Source: Clostridia bacterium
GTDB taxonomy: Bacteria > Bacillota > Clostridia > Oscillospirales > Butyricicoccaceae
Reading direction: 5' to 3'
Assembly (NCBI GenBank): GCA_017560175.1
Contig: JAFYOK010000051.1
Span: 1 to 10,053 of the forward strand
Length of the DNA: 10,053 nt
The position numbers and the translations under genes are program-made. Under the pieces are notes generated by a model. That model had not been told where the DNA came from. It did no database searches and saw only the letters and a program-made list of their open reading frames with translations. Shown piece by piece: positions 1 through 6,226 of the stretch (position 1 is its first letter; every line of letters starts with the position of its first letter).

Positions 1-137
1 AGGCCGGTACCATCATTGCTATGGGTACGCCTGCCGGCGTTGGTATGGGCTTTGATCCTCCTCGCTTCATGAAGCCCGGCGACGTTGTCACCTGCGAGAT
101 CGAAGGTATCGGTCAGCTGACCAATACTGTAAAATAA
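1..137 (+). CDS. Fumarylacetoacetate hydrolase (FAH) family enzyme, C-terminal fragment
   Basis: Only the last 44 codons are visible (reading phase starts at base 3; TAA at 135-137). The fragment contains GTIIAMGTPAGVGMGF, then a proline-rich turn and KPGDVVTCEIEGIGQLTNTV. This is the typical end of FAH-fold hydrolases, hydratases and decarboxylases acting on 2-oxo acids: a TGTPxGVG glycine turn followed by LKPGDVVxxEIEGIGxLxNTV. Members are usually cytosolic metal-dependent enzymes, including acylpyruvases, oxaloacetate decarboxylase/tautomerase and 2-hydroxyhepta-diene-dioate isomerases. The metal ligands and substrate-defining residues lie upstream of the window, so the substrate cannot be stated. 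It ends 6 bases before a strong hairpin terminator and converges on the HAD gene. Family assignment is fairly sure; the reaction is unknown. Confidence 0.85.
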   Translation, partial: AGTIIAMGTPAGVGMGFDPPRFMKPGDVVTCEIEGIGQLTNTVK

Positions 138-143
138 AAAATT

Positions 144-169
144 AAAACCCCGACACCGTCGGGGTTTTT
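144..169. terminator. Bidirectional rho-independent terminator between converging genes
   Basis: An 11-bp stem (144-154 with 158-168; core CCCCGAC/GTCGGGG) closes on a 3-nt ACC loop. It is followed by T-rich sequence on the plus strand, and the A-rich stretch at 131-147 supplies a U-tract on the minus strand. It lies between the FAH stop (137) and the HAD stop (177), so one hairpin can end both transcripts. Confidence 0.92.
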
Positions 170-176
170 CTTATGT

Positions 177-914
177 TTACAGGTTCTCGATGATGTTTTC
201 CAGTTCGGCAAAGGTGCAGGTGCAGATGCCGTCCAGAGGCAGTTCCTTCTCATTGATGAGGCAGTCGGTGACCAGCAGGGTGGGGATGCCGAGGGAGGTA
301 GCAGGCAGGATATCTTCGCCTACGTTATTGCCTACCATAAGACATTCTTCGGGCTGCAGCCCATGCTTTTCCAGAATAGAAGCAAAATATTTGGGGTTAG
401 GCTTGCTGAAGCTGCAGGTGGTATAAGTGGTGATATCGTCAAAATCGGCAGGGGTCAGGCCGATCCAGCTCAGGCGGCTTTCCACAGCCGAGTCGGGGAA
501 GATGGGATTGGTGGCAAGGATGACCTTCTCTGCCTTGCGGTGGGCAGCGGACAGTACGGCACGGATCATGGGATTTTCGCGGGCAGCGGCCTTGGCGAGA
601 TGGAAGCCGTCGGCATCGCGATAGAAGGCGTCGAAAGCAGGGATGGTGCGGTCGATCTCCTCGGAGGTCATGTAGGGTGTCAGAGCCTTGAAAGCCGCCC
701 AGAAGGCCTGCTCATTGGTCTGTGCGCCGTCGTTCTTGACCATGGCACCTGTGGCCTTCCAGATGGTCTTGACGATGGTGGTGGGGTCATAGCCCCAGGC
801 GGCGCTGTGGCGGGCCAGGTTGCCCAGATAGACTTCTACAAAGCGGTCGTTGTCCAGGGGCAGCAGGGTGCCGTCCAGGTCGAATAAAATGGCTTTGAGG
901 GTAGACAAAGTCAT
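177..914 (-). CDS. HAD-superfamily hydrolase (probable phosphatase)
   Basis: A soluble cytosolic haloacid-dehalogenase-fold protein of 245 residues if read from the ATG at 914-912. Motif I is FDLDGT (residues 11-16, nucleophile Asp12 and acid Asp14). Motif II is VILATNP (Thr135), motif III is Lys171 in SKPNP, and motif IV is GNNVGED (195-201), where the usual GD is GN and the acidic pair is Glu200-Asp201. Residues about 20-110 form an alpha-helical cap of C1 type, so a small phosphorylated metabolite is a likely substrate; which one cannot be told. Start choice: the AAGGAG at 921-916 sits only 1 nt before this ATG but 7 nt before an in-frame TTG at 908-906, so initiation at TTG (243 residues) is a serious alternative. 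Upstream ATGs would put the promoter inside the gene. The gene has its own promoter immediately after the SLH gene's terminator. Confidence 0.88.
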   Translation of the reverse strand: MTLSTLKAILFDLDGTLLPLDNDRFVEVYLGNLARHSAAWGYDPTTIVKTIWKATGAMVKNDGAQTNEQAFWAAFKALTPYMTSEEIDRTIPAFDAFYRDADGFHLAKAAARENPMIRAVLSAAHRKAEKVILATNPIFPDSAVESRLSWIGLTPADFDDITTYTTCSFSKPNPKYFASILEKHGLQPEECLMVGNNVGEDILPATSLGIPTLLVTDCLINEKELPLDGICTCTFAELENIIENL

Positions 915-948
915 TCTCCTTTCCGATTTCGGTATTTTGATACTGTAG

Positions 949-977
949 ATTTTAGCATAGCTAAATATAAATCGCAA
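949..977 (-). promoter_or_regulatory. Promoter of the HAD hydrolase gene
   Basis: Read on the minus strand: -35 TTGCGA (977-972), 17-nt spacer, -10 TAAAAT (954-949), preceded by TGC as an extended -10. Transcription would begin near 942, leaving a short leader with AAGGAG. The -35 starts 4 bases after the SLH terminator stem. Confidence 0.6.
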
Positions 978-980
978 GAA

Positions 981-1010
981 AAGACCGCTGAGCATTTGCT
1001 CAGCGGTCTT
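981..1010 (-). terminator. Rho-independent terminator of the SLH protein gene
   Basis: A perfect 13-bp stem (981-993 with 998-1010) with a 4-nt loop. On the minus strand the 3' arm ends GGTCTT and continues TTCTT, a short U-rich tail. It lies 16 bases past the stop codon of the SLH gene and separates that gene from the HAD gene. Confidence 0.85.
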
Positions 1011-1025
1011 GGGGTTTACAGGGAA

Positions 1026-4000
1026 TTAGTCGATGTAGATGTACAGGGTGTAGAAGGTTTCGTAACCGTCGCCATCTTCGACTGTGATGTACAGAACGAC
1101 TTCGCCGTCATACCACTCGGAGGAGCTGATCTCGATCTCCATCCATTCGTTATCGCCGCCGATGTCGGAGTCTTCATCGCTTTCGATCCAGACAGTAGCG
1201 TCGGAATCGTAGGTGTTGACTCTGATCTCCAGGATATCATCGGTGTTCATGGAGATGGTATCTTCGATGTATGCTTCGAACTCGCCGTCGTCAACTTCTT
1301 CGATATAGAGAGAAGAGACAGAATCTGTGTTCCAGGAGGAAACAGTGATCGAGCTGATGGCATTGTCGCCGGAATAGTCGCTGCTGCTGCCGCTCTTCTT
1401 GGTGGTGAAATAATCGGTGAAGTTGTCATCGTCGATGTAGGTGGAACCCTTATACAGTTCGACCTCGACCTCATACTCGTAATCGGTATTCTTGGTCAGA
1501 CCGGTCAGGTTGACGACCTTTGTACCCTTAACGTTGTTGATGGTATAGGTGACATTCTTCCAGGAGCTGAGAGTGCCGTTTTCCTTATTGTAGGAAACGG
1601 TCATCTGCAGCTTGGTGGCATCGGTATCGCTGTAATCGTAATCGATGGTCAGAGCTGCCGATGTTGTGCCGGGCTCAACGTCAACGGTGAGCTCGTCGGT
1701 GGAAGCTGTGCCAACGGTGAAGTAGAAGACATACTTATCGTTGGAAAGGCCATCCTCGTCGAACAGCTTGCCTTCCTTGATGATAACATAGTAGGTAGCG
1801 CCGACGCTCAGATTTGTCTTGGGATCCAGCTCAACGACCTTATAGCCGTAGGAGGTGTCATAGGAAGCTGTGAAGCTGACCTTGGAGCCGGTCTGGCTGT
1901 TCTTGCGGATCTCGATGGCATCAGCCAGGGTGGAGGAAGTGACCTTCTTGCCTGCAGATGTATAGAGGTCGCCGTCAAACAGCATCTTGATGTTTGCGGA
2001 AGACTTGATCTTGGTCTCCTTATGCTCGGGAGAGGTCTCGATGGGAGCCAGATCGCCGGAGGTTGTGGGCTTGTTGTTGTTTGTGTTTGTGTTGGTGCCA
2101 TTTTCGCCGCCGGTGTAGTAGTTGAAGGTCATGCCGGAGATATCATCACCGTCAGCGTTGGTCAGAGCGCCGGAAGACAGGATGACGAAGTATTCGGTAT
2201 CGCTGTCCAGCAGACCATCGGGGATCAGAGTGATGGTATCCTTATCGCTGTTGATGGTAGCCTTTTCGAGAGTGACCTTCTTACCGGTCTTGCTGCCTTC
2301 GCGGACTTCAAAGACATAGTTCTTGATGTAGCTGGAGGTGAGGGGATCGCCGTCTTCATCGAAAACTTCGGTGGGGAAGACAAAGACGAAGTCCTCATCG
2401 GTCTCCATGGTCTGTGTGCCCGAAGCGGGGTAAGACAGAGGAACATCGGAGGTTCTGCTTGCTGTCTTGAAGCTGTAGATCAGCTCATCGTTGCTGTCGT
2501 CGTCATCGTTGGTCAGAGTGCCTTCGTTGACGATCAGGTAGTAGGTAGTGTTCTTGGTGAGGTTGCTGGAGGGATTGATGGTGATGACCTTCTTGGCAGA
2601 GTTGATGGAAGCTGTGAAAGCAACAGCTGTACCGCTCTCGCTGCCCTTGCGCAGCTCGATGACATCGCTCTTCAGGTAGGAGGAAGTCAGGCTCTTGCCG
2701 TTTTCATCATAAACCTTTTCATCAAAGGTCAGTGTCAGGTTGGCATCAACGGGGATGTTGTTGGTCTCGTCGCCGGGATAGAACTCAGGAACCATCTCAT
2801 CTGTAGTGATGATGGAAGAAGAGGAGGACGAGGATGTTGCTGCCTTGCCATCGGTGGTGAAGAGGATGGCAATAGTGTCGTTGAGCTTGCCGTTGGTCTG
2901 GCCCTTGAAGGCGCCGGCATTGACGGTCAGCAGGTATTCGGAAGACTTATCCAGGCCTGCAACGGGATCGATGGTCAGGACCTTACCGTTGGAGCTGATG
3001 GATGCAGAGTAGTCCAGAGATGTACCTGTGGAGGTGTTCTTGCGCAGAGCAACATTGCTGCGTACCCAGGAGGTGGTCAGAGTCTGGCCGTTGGAGGGAA
3101 CGATAGCATCCTCGAAGGAGATGTTAATAACTGTGCTTGTAGCAACCTTTGTAGTACCGTTGGCAGGTGTGGAAGTGTAAGCCAGTGCACCGGCAGCTGT
3201 TGCGCCTGCGCCCGCACCGGTATTGGTTGTTGTCTTTGTGACAGTACCTGTACCTGTGAAGACTGCAGTTGCGTTGAGAACTGCGTTGGCAACATTGGTG
3301 CCGGATTCCAGCTTGACCGATGTGCCGACTGCAGCTGCACCAACATTCAGGTTGGTGATCTTACCGGAAGTCAGAGTAACAGAAGAGGGAACGTTGATTG
3401 CAACGTTGTCGTAGGTTGTACCGGTCAGAGAGACCTTGGCAGCAGCGCCGCCGATGGTAACGTTCTTGAAGCCGGCGCCCATGCCGCTGATGTTGCTCTC
3501 AACCAGCTGGGAGTTGGTCTTCAGGTAGGTGTTGTAAACGGTGGAATCACCAACAGCAGCAACACCGGGGGTGTAATACTGGCTGTCGACAGTCATGTTG
3601 GCAACGCCGGTGTTGGACAGGCGAATGCCGGTCTCACCGCCGCCGTTGACCAGCAGAGTACCCAGAACCTTGCAGTTGGTCAGCTGAACGCTGCTGCGGC
3701 CGACACTGTCGGCAATGATCAGGTTGCCGGTGTAGATGTTGCCGAGGACGGTCTCGTTCTTGGCATTGATGGTGATGTTGCCGGAGATGATCTTTTCCTT
3801 TGTCAGCAGGGTCTCCAGGATCTTGACGGTCTCAGCACGGGTCAGGTTGCCGAGGGGGTTGAACTTCTGGAGGTTGTCGCCGGTCATGTAGCCCTTGGTG
3901 TAGACGATCTTAGCGGCAGGCAGAGCCCATGCGCCGATAGAAGAAGTGTCCTTCAGGGTCATGGTCTTCAGAGCCTCGTTGGGATAAGCGACCAGGCGGG

Positions 4001-4391
4001 CCAGGATGACAGCAGCTTCCTGACGTGTGATCAGGTTGGTGCCGCGGAAGGTGTTGTCTTCATAACCGGAGATATAACCGGCAAAAACGGCCTTCTGGAC
4101 ATCCTTGTAATAGGGATCGGAAGCGGGAACGTCGCTGAAGCTGATGCTTGCAGCATTGGTCAGGCCGAATGCACCGTTGACCATACGGGCAAACTCATTA
4201 CGAGTGATGGCCTTGTTGGGCTCGAAAGCGCCGCCTGCGGGAACATAGCCGTGGGCGACAGCCTGCTCGATCAGCTTTTCAGCCCAGTGACCGCTGACAT
4301 CGGTGAAGGATGCAGCGTTGGCAGGGATGATCAGCAGAGACAGAGCCATGCTGATGGCCAGAGCGAGCGATAATACGCGTTTGGTTTTCAT
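1026..4391 (-). CDS. Secreted SLH-domain surface protein with beta-helix and Ig-like repeats
   Basis: 1121 residues. A signal peptide (MKTKR, then hydrophobic 6-22) ends in a probable ANA-A cleavage site after residue 26. Three SLH modules follow: about 28-80 (FTDVSGHWAEKLI, ITRNEFARM), 84-135 (FSDVPASDPYYKDVQ, ITRQEAAVIL) and 147-200 (LTRAETVKIL). SLH modules anchor proteins non-covalently to cell-wall polymers. Residues about 203-390 are short Asn/Gly/Val/Thr-rich strands with regular spacing, probably a parallel beta-helix. Four related Ig-like (SbsA/Big_5 type) units lie at about 403-514, 534-643, 650-760 and 782-893; each has a SxxxxxxxELRKxSxTG-like strand and a later TxYYLIVNEGxL-like strand. 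Ser-rich (519-526) and Asn/Thr-rich (764-773) linkers separate some of them. An Fn3-like domain (about 899-997) and a cadherin-like beta-sandwich (about 1010-1121) close the protein. The acidic composition suggests Ca2+ binding. Start: GGA ends 8 nt before this ATG and only 2 nt before the ATG at 4397, so the inner one is preferred. No enzyme motif is seen; a structural or adhesive role is likely. Confidence 0.93.
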   Translation of the reverse strand: MKTKRVLSLALAISMALSLLIIPANAASFTDVSGHWAEKLIEQAVAHGYVPAGGAFEPNKAITRNEFARMVNGAFGLTNAASISFSDVPASDPYYKDVQKAVFAGYISGYEDNTFRGTNLITRQEAAVILARLVAYPNEALKTMTLKDTSSIGAWALPAAKIVYTKGYMTGDNLQKFNPLGNLTRAETVKILETLLTKEKIISGNITINAKNETVLGNIYTGNLIIADSVGRSSVQLTNCKVLGTLLVNGGGETGIRLSNTGVANMTVDSQYYTPGVAAVGDSTVYNTYLKTNSQLVESNISGMGAGFKNVTIGGAAAKVSLTGTTYDNVAINVPSSVTLTSGKITNLNVGAAAVGTSVKLESGTNVANAVLNATAVFTGTGTVTKTTTNTGAGAGATAAGALAYTSTPANGTTKVATSTVINISFEDAIVPSNGQTLTTSWVRSNVALRKNTSTGTSLDYSASISSNGKVLTIDPVAGLDKSSEYLLTVNAGAFKGQTNGKLNDTIAILFTTDGKAATSSSSSSSIITTDEMVPEFYPGDETNNIPVDANLTLTFDEKVYDENGKSLTSSYLKSDVIELRKGSESGTAVAFTASINSAKKVITINPSSNLTKNTTYYLIVNEGTLTNDDDDSNDELIYSFKTASRTSDVPLSYPASGTQTMETDEDFVFVFPTEVFDEDGDPLTSSYIKNYVFEVREGSKTGKKVTLEKATINSDKDTITLIPDGLLDSDTEYFVILSSGALTNADGDDISGMTFNYYTGGENGTNTNTNNNKPTTSGDLAPIETSPEHKETKIKSSANIKMLFDGDLYTSAGKKVTSSTLADAIEIRKNSQTGSKVSFTASYDTSYGYKVVELDPKTNLSVGATYYVIIKEGKLFDEDGLSNDKYVFYFTVGTASTDELTVDVEPGTTSAALTIDYDYSDTDATKLQMTVSYNKENGTLSSWKNVTYTINNVKGTKVVNLTGLTKNTDYEYEVEVELYKGSTYIDDDNFTDYFTTKKSGSSSDYSGDNAISSITVSSWNTDSVSSLYIEEVDDGEFEAYIEDTISMNTDDILEIRVNTYDSDATVWIESDEDSDIGGDNEWMEIEISSSEWYDGEVVLYITVEDGDGYETFYTLYIYID

Positions 4392-4449
4392 TATCATCTT
4401 CCTTTCAAAATGATGGATCTCTCATGCAGTCAAAACCGCACATGATGTT

Positions 4450-4479
4450 ACTTTACAGTATAGCACAAATGACTGTCAA
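4450..4479 (-). promoter_or_regulatory. Promoter region of the SLH protein gene
   Basis: On the minus strand there is a consensus -35, TTGACA (4479-4474). Two -10 choices follow. An extended -10, TGC-TATACT (TATACT at 4462-4457), lies 11 nt from that -35 and would have to act without it. TAAAGT at 4455-4450 has an 18-nt spacer. Either gives a 5' leader of about 50-60 nt before the ATG at 4391. Confidence 0.6.
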
Positions 4480-4519
4480 AAGATATATCCAATATACAGT
4501 ATTAAAGACGAAATTTACC

Positions 4520-4541
4520 TGAAAAACGTTCCTGTTTTTCA
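4520..4541 (-). terminator. Weak candidate terminator downstream of the dehydrogenase gene
   Basis: An 8-bp AT-rich stem TGAAAAAC/GTTTTTCA (4520-4527 with 4534-4541), 6-nt loop, sits about 53 bases past the dehydrogenase stop on the minus strand. Next to it is an A/T-only palindrome around 4541-4560. GC content in the stem is low and the tail is not a clean U-run, so termination here is tentative. No better hairpin is visible between 4594 and the SLH promoter. Confidence 0.35.
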
Positions 4542-4593
4542 AAAGAAAATTTTTCTTTTTATATATAGGAAATAAAGACTGCGTCGGAGAAGA

Positions 4594-5652
4594 TCATCTC
4601 AGCAGAGAGGCCACATAATCGCCGACCTGGCTTGTGGTGGCTGTGCCGCCCATATCGGGGGTCAGGCACTTACCGTCCACCATGGTCTGCTCGATGGCAT
4701 CCAGGACCTTTTTACCCAGATCGGGGTAGCCGAAATGGTCGAGCATCTGGCTGGCCGACCAGATAGAGGCCAGCGGATTGGCCAGACCCTGTCCGGCGAT
4801 GTCGGGCGCGCTGCCATGGACCGGCTCGAACATGGAGGGGAATTTGCCTTCGGGGTTGAGGTTGGCACCGGCGGCGAGACCCATGCCGCCCGAGATGGCA
4901 GCACCCAGATCGGTGAGGATATCACCAAAGAGGTTGGAGGTGACAACGACCTCAAAACGGCCGGGATCCTTGACGAAAAACATGGAAGCGGCATCGACCA
5001 GCAGGGTCTGGGTGGGGACATTGGGATATTCTGCCGAAACTTCCTTGAAAATCTTGTCCCAGAAGACCATGGAGTAGTTGAGGGCATTGCCCTTGCTGAT
5101 GGAGGTGACGCTCTTACCTTCCTTCTGTGCCAGTTCGAAGGCATAGCGGATGACGCGCTCGGTGCCCTTGCGGGAGAAAACGCCGGTCTGCAGCGCCACT
5201 TCGGCGGGGGTATCTTTAAAGAGCCATTCACCGGCGCCGGCATATTCGCCTTCGCTGTTTTCGCGGATGACGATCATGTCGATATCCTCGGGAGAAACAT
5301 CCTTGAGGGGACAGGGCGCGCCGTGCAGCAGTTTGACGGGACGCAGGTTGATGTACTGGTCAAATCCGTGGCGGATCTCCAGCAGCAGACCCCACAGGGA
5401 GATGTGGTCGGGAACGCCGGGATAGCCGACAGCACCCAGATAGATGGCATCGAACTTTGAGAGGATCTCAATGCCGTTTTCGGGCATCATGCGGCCGGTT
5501 TCCAGATAATAACGGCAGCCCCAGGGAAAATGGGTGTATTCAAAGGCAAAGTCGCCCAGAGCAGCTGCTTTGTCGAGGACTTTGATGCCCTCGGCCAGCA
5601 CTTCGGGGCCGATGCCGTCGCCGCCGATGACAGCGATTTTGTATGTTTTCAT
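4594..5652 (-). CDS. NAD-dependent beta-decarboxylating dehydrogenase, D-malate/tartrate dehydrogenase type
   Basis: 352 residues, full length for the family that includes isopropylmalate, isocitrate, D-malate and tartrate dehydrogenases. These cytosolic enzymes oxidise a 2-hydroxy acid with NAD+ and a divalent metal, usually with decarboxylation (D-malate to pyruvate and CO2, for example). Visible are the N-terminal IAVIGGDGIGPEV (7-19), substrate-binding Arg94, Arg104 and Arg130, and catalytic Tyr137 (ENSEGEYAG) and Lys187 (SISKGNAL). Metal-binding Asp220, Asp244 and Asp248 lie in LVDAA and NLFGDILTDLGA, and the NAD loop EPVHGSAPDIAGQGLANP is at 276-293. The segment SLWGLLLEIRHGFDQYINLRP (85-105) resembles D-malate/tartrate dehydrogenases rather than LeuB, and no leu genes adjoin. 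The exact substrate is inferred. AAAGGAG lies about 10 nt before the ATG. The gene is monocistronic as far as seen, divergent from the T-box unit. Confidence 0.9.
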   Translation of the reverse strand: MKTYKIAVIGGDGIGPEVLAEGIKVLDKAAALGDFAFEYTHFPWGCRYYLETGRMMPENGIEILSKFDAIYLGAVGYPGVPDHISLWGLLLEIRHGFDQYINLRPVKLLHGAPCPLKDVSPEDIDMIVIRENSEGEYAGAGEWLFKDTPAEVALQTGVFSRKGTERVIRYAFELAQKEGKSVTSISKGNALNYSMVFWDKIFKEVSAEYPNVPTQTLLVDAASMFFVKDPGRFEVVVTSNLFGDILTDLGAAISGGMGLAAGANLNPEGKFPSMFEPVHGSAPDIAGQGLANPLASIWSASQMLDHFGYPDLGKKVLDAIEQTMVDGKCLTPDMGGTATTSQVGDYVASLLR

Positions 5653-5685
5653 AGAGGAAAAACTCCTTTCTCACAGTATGATTTT

Positions 5686-5694
5686 ATCATAGCA
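5686..5694 (-). promoter_or_regulatory. Extended -10 promoter of the dehydrogenase gene
   Basis: On the minus strand, TGC followed by TATGAT (5691-5686) forms a good extended -10. No convincing -35 lies 16-18 nt upstream, as extended -10 promoters often allow. Transcription would start near 5679, about 27 nt before the start codon. Confidence 0.5.
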
Positions 5695-5870
5695 TGGTTT
5701 CGGTCTGCCGTACAGAGGTGAAATGGGAGAGGGATAAAAATATACACTGATATTGAGAGTATATGCACGAAAGAAGGAAAGGTGCTGTTTCTTGAAAATA
5801 GAAAATGCGGGGCGAGAATACGCGAGGAGAAACTTTTGCTTCGATTTTAAAAGTTTTTGAAAAACAGGGG
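5695..5870. other. Divergent intergenic region, no gene seen
   Basis: This A-rich stretch lies between the promoters of the dehydrogenase (-) and the first T-box unit (+). I see no gene in it. A minus-strand open frame that crosses it also runs through the whole T-box stem I, lacks a convincing ribosome binding site and resembles no family. A weak ATATAC/GTATAT inverted repeat near 5740-5765 is the only structure noticed. The stretch just before 5871 (AAAAACAGGGG) is shared with the second T-box promoter. Confidence 0.5.
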
Positions 5871-5899
5871 TTGACATAGCCGGGAAACGGGTGTATGAT
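5871..5899 (+). promoter_or_regulatory. Promoter of the first T-box/transporter unit
   Basis: TTGACA (5871-5876), a 17-nt spacer and TATGAT (5894-5899) form a near-perfect vegetative promoter. Transcription is expected near 5906. The sequence immediately upstream, AAAAACAGGGG, matches the second unit's AAAAACAGGG. Confidence 0.9.
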
Positions 5900-5905
5900 G
5901 CATTC

Positions 5906-6162
5906 ATCAATTTCATAAACGCAAAGGCGTTGACGAAGAGAGTAGTCTGATCTGAAAAGGCACAGAGAGCTTCCGGTTGGTGCGAGGAAGCGCGAAGTAG
6001 GAGAAGGATGAAGTACACTTCTGAGCTGCAGCCCGAAAGAAGATTTTGAGTAGGCGCTGACGGTACTCCACCGTTATTGGGAGAGACATTTGATGGAATG
6101 TCGCGTGCGTAACAGGTGGTTTAGGTTTTGTCCTTTTACGAGGGCAAAACCTTTTTTGTTTT
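5906..6162 (+). ncRNA. T-box riboswitch, predicted tRNA-Tyr specificity
   Basis: A leader RNA that senses uncharged tRNA and controls termination. Stem I: GAAG (5935-5938) pairs with CTTC (6018-6021); AGTA (5941-5944) forms the loop-E side. The AGAGAG bulge and the GCTTCC/GGAAGC stem (5969-5974 with 5986-5991), with loop GGTTGGTGCGA, make the tRNA-elbow module. The specifier loop reads GAA-G-TAC-A with the codon at 6014-6016, i.e. tyrosine. ACGGT/ACCGT (6060-6074) with loop CTCC pairing to GGAG (6080-6083) is a stem II-type pseudoknot. Stem III is GACATT/AATGTC (6085-6102). Antiterminator: GTAACAGG (6109-6116) pairs with CCTTTTAC (6132-6139) with one mismatch, leaving the bulge TGGTTTA (6117-6123), whose TGGT is complementary to a tRNA ACCA end. 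This competes with the terminator at 6123-6157. The helix after the bulge is very weak here. The T-box core itself departs from the usual GGGTGGTACCGCG. Confidence 0.9.
6123..6157 (+). terminator. Regulated terminator of the first T-box
   Basis: A 12-bp stem, AGGTTTTGTCCT (6123-6134) with AGGGCAAAACCT (6141-6152), one G-U pair, 6-nt loop, followed by five T's, G and more T's. Its 5' arm and loop contain CCTTTTAC, which the antiterminator needs, so the two folds exclude each other. Termination is expected when tRNA-Tyr is charged. Confidence 0.92.
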
Positions 6163-6226
6163 CCCGGCCAGAATAACATCCTCCGAACGCCACGGCAGCG
6201 AACCAAGAGAAAGGAAAACGAAAACC

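Noticed and set aside
996..4373. A plus-strand open frame of 1125 codons covering the SLH gene
   Set aside because: It is antisense to a gene with signal peptide, SLH modules and Ig repeats. Its composition (Gly/Val/Asp/Ile, many Cys) is the mirror of the real gene's codon bias, it has no ribosome binding site, and it starts inside the terminator hairpin.
4454..4502. TACAGTAT twice, 41 bp apart, near the SLH promoter, with similar ACAGTAT near the HAD and dehydrogenase promoters
   Set aside because: The words are short and AT-rich, overlap -10-like sequence, and differ in orientation and position between genes, so an operator cannot be supported.
5671..6018. A 115-codon minus-strand frame over the intergenic region and T-box stem I
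   Set aside because: It overlaps a well-supported RNA and the dehydrogenase promoter, lacks a convincing ribosome binding site and shows no family features.
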